Below are positions 58,092-64,000 of a stretch of DNA of 64,000 nt, piece after piece. The stretch is taken from the NCBI RefSeq assembly GCF_004114695.1, contig NZ_CP035310.1, positions 310,001 through 374,000 of the forward strand. Reading direction: 5' to 3'. Each line of letters begins with the position of its first letter. The stretch's first letter is position 1. The translations under genes were made by a program, and so were the position numbers. The DNA is from Erythrobacter sp. HKB08. Lineage in GTDB: Bacteria > Pseudomonadota > Alphaproteobacteria > Sphingomonadales > Sphingomonadaceae. The notes below the pieces were generated by a model that searched no databases, had not been told where the DNA came from, and saw only the letters and a program-made list of their open reading frames with translations.

Positions 58092-58901
58092 TTAAATCGC
58101 AGGCGCAAGGCTCTCGTAGAAGTCTCGCGACAAACCGGCTGCAAGACGCGCCGAGTCGTTGAATGGCGGTTTTATCGCACCCCGAAAATGCGTTCGAACG
58201 AGGTTTTTCCAGTGATTCTGGGGGTGAAGCCCGTTGTGCTCGCAGAATGCCAGGAAGTGCTTGGTGCCGTAGGCAACGTGGCGCACTTCGTCGTCAAGGA
58301 TTCGTTCGAGAATCCTGGCACCGTTCTCGTCCCCCTGCGCGCGCACGCGTGAAAGGGTTGCCGGCGTGACGTCGAGACCGCGCGCCTCCAGCACCATGGG
58401 AACGATGGCGAGCCGCGCCGCGACGTCATGCGAAGTCGATTCGGCGGCCTGCCACAGCCCGGCGTGGGCAGGCAGGGCGCCATAGTAGCTGCCGAGCGTC
58501 TTCAGCTTCCGGTCGAGCAGGGCGAAATGCATCGCTTCATCGGCTGCGACCGACAGGAAGTCGGAGACGAACTCCTCCCCCATCCCAGCGCCGAACCGCC
58601 CGACGATATCGAGCGCGAGGTCGATCGCGACGAATTCGATATGCGCGAGCGAGTGCCACAGCGCGATGCGCGTGCGCTCGGAGCCCGCCTTGCCGCGCTT
58701 GGGCATCTCGCGCGGGGGCAGGAGCTGCGGCTCGTCCGGCCAGGCCGGTCGGTCGGGCATCGCCTCGCCCAGCTCGAGCCGCAGCCTGCCCAGCCGCCAG
58801 TTGCGCGCGACGTCACGCGCCGCGAAGGCCTTGGCCTTCGGATCGGCGGTCAGCAGCGCCGCGCGGATCGCGCGGTCGAGGGGCGGACGGGAGTCGGTCA
58901 A
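58092..58901 (-). CDS. DUF455 ferritin-like protein
   Basis: A 269-residue protein of the DUF455 family, with a ferritin-like four-helix core. Likely iron-binding motifs are LAHIEFVAIDLALDIV, ADEAMHFALLDRKL and the long helix ERILDDEVRHVAYGTKHFLAF with Glu and His residues. Members are related to tRNA hydroxylase-type di-iron proteins, but the function is not established. It follows the Bcp gene by four bases on the same strand. Confidence 0.85.
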   Translation of the reverse strand: MTDSRPPLDRAIRAALLTADPKAKAFAARDVARNWRLGRLRLELGEAMPDRPAWPDEPQLLPPREMPKRGKAGSERTRIALWHSLAHIEFVAIDLALDIVGRFGAGMGEEFVSDFLSVAADEAMHFALLDRKLKTLGSYYGALPAHAGLWQAAESTSHDVAARLAIVPMVLEARGLDVTPATLSRVRAQGDENGARILERILDDEVRHVAYGTKHFLAFCEHNGLHPQNHWKNLVRTHFRGAIKPPFNDSARLAAGLSRDFYESLAPAI

Positions 58902-58905
58902 GCTT

Positions 58906-59379
58906 CTAGAGCGATTGGGCCACGGCGAGCACTTCGGCCGCGTGGTCCTTCACCTTCACCTTGGGCCAGATGCGCGCGATCTTGCCGTCGGCATCGACGA
59001 GATAGGTCGAGCGGATCATGCCCATGAAGGTCTTGCCGTACATCTTCTTCTCGCCCCACACGCCGAGCGCGTCGGACAGGCCGCCCTCTTCCGCGTCGGT
59101 CGCGAGGTCGACGGTCAGGTCGTGCTTGGCGATGAAGTTCTGATGCTTCTTGGGCGAGTCCTTGCTTACGCCGAGCAGCGCGCAGCCAGCCTTCTCGAAA
59201 TCGGCCTTGAGCGCGGAGAAGTCCTTCGCCTCGGTCGTGCAGCCCGGCGTGTTGTCCTTCGGATAGAAGAACACGACCAGCTTGCGGCCCTTGAAGTCGG
59301 ACGGCTTCACGCTGCCGCCATCGGGGGTTTCCATCGCGATATCGGGCATGACGTCGCCTGCCTGCGGAAATGCGCTCAT
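58906..59379 (-). CDS. bcp: Thioredoxin-dependent peroxiredoxin (BCP/PrxQ type)
   Basis: A 157-residue peroxiredoxin. The peroxidatic Cys lies in YPKDNTPGCTTEAKDF, and a second Cys in EKAGCALLGVSKDS is a candidate resolving residue of the atypical two-Cys type. The C-terminal GMIRSTYLVDADGKIARIWPKVKVKDHAAEVL is typical. It removes hydroperoxides using thioredoxin. The ATG overlaps the glnE stop by four bases, so the two are coupled. Confidence 0.93.
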   Translation of the reverse strand: MSAFPQAGDVMPDIAMETPDGGSVKPSDFKGRKLVVFFYPKDNTPGCTTEAKDFSALKADFEKAGCALLGVSKDSPKKHQNFIAKHDLTVDLATDAEEGGLSDALGVWGEKKMYGKTFMGMIRSTYLVDADGKIARIWPKVKVKDHAAEVLAVAQSL

Positions 59380-62063
59380 TGCTCTGTCTCCAGTGTCTCG
59401 CCGAATGTCTCGGCCCATTGCGTAGCGACCCCTTGCCGTGCCTCGGTGATGGCTTGCAAGAGGGTCTCGATGGTTTCCTCGCCGACCAGCCGCGCCATGG
59501 CCTGCGCCGCGGTCGGGTGCGGAATGCTGCGCTCGGGCGCGAGCAATCGCCCGACGACGAGGATACGCGTCATGAAGTCATGCGCGTCGACGACGGCCCG
59601 GGATACCAGCCCTTTCGCCTGCAACGCCGCCAGCGCCTCGCCCAGGTCCTGCACCAGCGCGGTGCGTTCGCGTAGCTGGAGGAAATGCGCGAGGAACTCG
59701 ATATCGACCAGGCCGCCGCGCAGCAGTTTCACGTCGAGCGGTCCGCCCGGCACCTTCGCCTTGGCGATCTCGTCGCGCATGGCGAGCACGTCCTTGCGCA
59801 GCTGGGCGGGCTCGCGCTCGATGCACAGCACTTCGCCGACGACGCGTTCGATTTCGCTGCGCACTTCGCTCGATCCGGAGAGGACGCGCGCCCGGGTGAG
59901 CGCCATGTGCTCCCACGTCCAGGCATCCTCGTGCTGGTAGCGCTCGAACGCCTCGATGCTGACGGCAAGCGGCCCCTGCACGCCCTGCGGCCGCAGCCTT
60001 GTATCGACCTCGTAGAGCGCGCCCTCGGCAGTCGGCACGCTCATCGCCGCGCTCACCCGCTGGGCGAGGCGGTTGTAATAATGCGTCGGGCCGAGCGGGC
60101 GCTTGCCGTCGCTTTCCCCGTCGAGCGAGCCGTTGAAGAGATAGATGATGTCGAGGTCGGAGGCATGGGTCAGCATCCCGCCGCCCAGCCTCCCCAAGCC
60201 GACCACCGCCAGTTCGCTGTCGGCAAAACCGCCGTGCTGGCGGGCGAACTCGCGCGATGCGGCGCGCGTGGCGACCTGCAAGGCCGCTTCCGCCAGACGC
60301 GCGAGAGCAGCACCCACTTCGAGCGGGTCGCGTGCGCCGGTGATCAATTGCACCCCGAGCGCGAAGCGCGTCTCGCCAGTGACGATGCGCAGCCTGTCGA
60401 GCAGCCGCTCGTAATCGTCGGTATCGACTCCGGCTTCGAGCTGCTCGACCAGCTCCTCGACACTGCCGGGAAGTTCGAGCGCGCTGCGATCGATCAGCGT
60501 GTCGAGCAATTCTGGCCGCCGGCCGATCGCATCCGCCAGCGGGTCGGCGAGGGTGAGGATCTGCACCATCTGTTCGAGCAGGCCGGGCCGCGCCTCGATC
60601 AGGCGGAACAGGTTGATCGCGCTCGAGGCCTTCTCCAGCACCTGCTCCCAGCGAACCAGCGCGCGTTCCGGGTCGGGCGCCTCGGCGAGCGATTCGAGCA
60701 GGGCGGGTCGGATCGCCTCGAAAGCGGCCAGCGCCGCCGGGCTGCGCAGCGCGCGGTAGCTGCCGTCGCCCCATGCGCGGACCCGCTCGGCCGTGGCTTG
60801 CGGATCGTCGAACCCGAGATGCGCGATCTCTTCGGTGAGCGTGCGTTCGCTGGAACCGCCGCCGGGCTTCTCGGTATCGATCAGCCGGTCGAAGCGGCTC
60901 GCGACCGTCTCGGTCAGTTCGCGGCAATGGGCGACCAGCGCGGCGCCATCGGCAAAGCCGGAAAGATGCGCGACGTTCTCCAGCGCCTCGCCTTCGGGGA
61001 AGGAATGGGTCTGGCGATCGTGGACCATCTGCAATCTGTGCTCGATCGTGCGCAGGCCGTCGTAGGCATCGCCCAGTTCGCGCGCGTCCTCACCCGCAAT
61101 GATGCCCGCTGCAGCCAGCGCATCGAGTGCATCACGCGTGCCCTTGCAGCGCAGCGAGCGGTCGCGCCCGCCATGGATCAGCTGGTGCGTCTGGGCGAAG
61201 AACTCGACCTCGCGAATCCCTCCGCGCCCCTGCTTCACATTGAAGCCGGGCCCCGGCTCGCGCGGGCCGTCGTGATTGGCCCTGATCCGCGCGGTCAGTC
61301 GCTCGATCTCCTGGATCGCCCCGAAGTCGAGACTGCGCCGCCAGACGAACGGCTTGATCGCATCGAGGAAGTCCTCGCCCGCCGCGACATCGCCCGCCGC
61401 TGCTCGCGCACGGATATAGGCCGCACGCTCCCACGTCAGGGCGCTCGATTCGTAGTGCGACAGGGCGGCATTGACCGAAACCGCGAGCGGGCTGACTTCC
61501 GATGCCGGGCGCAGCCGCAGGTCGACGCGGAAGACGTAGCCGTCGGGCGTAGTCTCCGACAGCAGCCGCGCGACCTCGCGCGCATAGCGCTGTGCCGCCT
61601 CGCCCGGCTCGTCGCGCTCGCGACGGGCAAGGCGTTCGGGATCGAATAGCAGGATCGGGTCGATGTCGGAACTGTAGTTGAGCTCGCCCGCGCCGTGCTT
61701 GCCGAGTGCGAGCGCGATGAAACCGTCGGCTCCCGCACCTTCGACGCGGCGGTCGATCGCTGCGGCGATGGCCCGGTCGAGCGCATCGTCGGCGAACTGC
61801 GAAAGTTCTTCCATGACACGGGTGACGGGGAATGCCCCGGCAAGATCGCCCACCGCCAGCGCGGTCGCCAGGCCCAGGCGTTCGCGCCGCAGCGCCTTGC
61901 CGGTGTCGCTTTCATCGCTGCCCTGATTGCGCGCCCAGGTGAGTGCCGCCTCGCCCTCGCCCTTCGCGAGCAGGTCGGCGAGATCGGGCTGGCGCTCCAG
62001 CGCGCGGCACAGGAAGGGCGAGAACCGCCGCGCCCGCTCCAGTGCATCTGCCCAATCAGCCAT
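59376..62063 (-). CDS. glnE: Glutamine synthetase adenylyltransferase/deadenylase
   Basis: An 895-residue bifunctional enzyme that adds or removes AMP on glutamine synthetase in response to PII. Both nucleotidyltransferase domains are visible: the N-terminal one with LALGKHGAGELNYSSDIDPILLFD (deadenylase) and the C-terminal one with VGLGRLGGGMLTHASDLDIIYLF (adenylyltransferase). The ATG at 62063 (MADWADAL) gives a usual start. With gltBD in the same window it marks nitrogen control, although 50 kb apart. Confidence 0.95.
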   Translation of the reverse strand: MADWADALERARRFSPFLCRALERQPDLADLLAKGEGEAALTWARNQGSDESDTGKALRRERLGLATALAVGDLAGAFPVTRVMEELSQFADDALDRAIAAAIDRRVEGAGADGFIALALGKHGAGELNYSSDIDPILLFDPERLARRERDEPGEAAQRYAREVARLLSETTPDGYVFRVDLRLRPASEVSPLAVSVNAALSHYESSALTWERAAYIRARAAAGDVAAGEDFLDAIKPFVWRRSLDFGAIQEIERLTARIRANHDGPREPGPGFNVKQGRGGIREVEFFAQTHQLIHGGRDRSLRCKGTRDALDALAAAGIIAGEDARELGDAYDGLRTIEHRLQMVHDRQTHSFPEGEALENVAHLSGFADGAALVAHCRELTETVASRFDRLIDTEKPGGGSSERTLTEEIAHLGFDDPQATAERVRAWGDGSYRALRSPAALAAFEAIRPALLESLAEAPDPERALVRWEQVLEKASSAINLFRLIEARPGLLEQMVQILTLADPLADAIGRRPELLDTLIDRSALELPGSVEELVEQLEAGVDTDDYERLLDRLRIVTGETRFALGVQLITGARDPLEVGAALARLAEAALQVATRAASREFARQHGGFADSELAVVGLGRLGGGMLTHASDLDIIYLFNGSLDGESDGKRPLGPTHYYNRLAQRVSAAMSVPTAEGALYEVDTRLRPQGVQGPLAVSIEAFERYQHEDAWTWEHMALTRARVLSGSSEVRSEIERVVGEVLCIEREPAQLRKDVLAMRDEIAKAKVPGGPLDVKLLRGGLVDIEFLAHFLQLRERTALVQDLGEALAALQAKGLVSRAVVDAHDFMTRILVVGRLLAPERSIPHPTAAQAMARLVGEETIETLLQAITEARQGVATQWAETFGETLETEQ

Positions 62064-62174
62064 GGCCCAAGCACTGCCCGCGACGCGTGACGAGTGCAAG
62101 CATCGCGCTTGCGGGCGGGCGCGCTCTTTGCGATGGAGGCGCATCGCAAATCCCAATGGGACGAGGAAATCCGA

Positions 62175-63857
<1,683 letters not shown>

Positions 63858-63889
63858 GCCCTCTCGGACAGGAAACGGAAGGCCGATCC

Positions 63890-64000
63890 ATGAGCATCCT
63901 CATGCCGCCCGAATGGGCGAAGCAGGACTGGTTGTGGATCGGCTTCCCGCATGATGGCGAGGAATGGCCCGGCTACCTCGCCCGCGCGCAGGAGCAGATC
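63890..64000 (+). CDS. aguA: Agmatine deiminase family protein, N-terminal fragment
   Basis: Thirty-seven residues are visible before the window ends. The start SILMPPEWAKQDWLWIGFPHDGEEWPG matches agmatine deiminase/peptidylarginine deiminase-like enzymes, where the PPEW and GFPHD patterns are family markers. GGAAGG lies before the ATG. It follows the M28 peptidase by 32 bases and may be in the same transcript. Full length, active-site Cys and substrate choice are outside the window. Confidence 0.8.
   Translation, partial: MSILMPPEWAKQDWLWIGFPHDGEEWPGYLARAQEQI

Overview
The window is GC-rich chromosomal DNA from an alphaproteobacterium, most likely Sphingomonadales and probably Erythrobacteraceae. 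This placement is inferred from protein character and gene order: a DUF3576 lipoprotein, leuS, lptE, holA run; an rnd-lptC-lptA run; an intracellular PHB depolymerase; a CYP108-like P450; and exosortase A-type glycan genes. No rRNA, tRNA, insertion sequence, prophage or CRISPR array was seen. Coding density is very high, and many neighbours are joined by ATGA or GTGA stop/start overlaps.

Layout. 1-3.5 kb: end of a PHB depolymerase, a DUF4126 membrane protein, an acetyl-CoA acyltransferase and a MaoC hydratase. 3.5-8.4 kb: an exosortase A-type O-glycosylation ligase with a small membrane protein, a divergent exosortase A-type glycosyltransferase, and a long acidic membrane-anchored protein of unknown role. 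8.6-16.3 kb: glutamate synthase gltB-gltD and an OprB-like porin. 16.3-20.1 kb: ung, a DksA-like zinc finger and a crotonase on the minus strand; RNase D, lptC and lptA on the plus strand.

20.1-42.4 kb is a large exopolysaccharide locus. The plus arm carries a nucleotidyltransferase-fold protein, gmd, a Wzx-like flippase, fcl, an O-antigen ligase/polymerase, a Wza-like export lipoprotein, a Wzc-like tyrosine autokinase, an unknown exported protein and a WcaF-like acetyltransferase. The minus arm carries five glycosyltransferases, a second polymerase/ligase, a beta-propeller protein, an SGNH esterase with an inserted domain, a small protein of phage-like appearance, and the initiating polyprenyl-phosphate sugar transferase. 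Together these can start a lipid-linked repeat, supply GDP-fucose, assemble and acylate the repeat, flip it, polymerise it and export it. galU (52 kb) supplies UDP-glucose.

42.4-53.4 kb is mostly housekeeping: holA, lptE, leuS, a DUF3576 lipoprotein, a barrel-like exported protein, an acetoacetyl-CoA reductase, a membrane-tethered LuxR/DUF4019 regulator, an RHH protein, murA, galU and a DUF4259 protein. 53.5-57.1 kb is a three-gene catabolic-type operon (acyl-CoA ligase, CYP108-like P450, SDR). 57.2-64 kb holds an M23 peptidase, a DUF455 ferritin-like protein, a Bcp peroxiredoxin, glnE, an M28 lipoprotein peptidase and the start of an agmatine deiminase.

The most interesting material is the accessory part of the polysaccharide locus (28.9-37 kb), where four proteins without a known function are translationally coupled to glycan genes. 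All calls come from reading the sequence; no database search was run.
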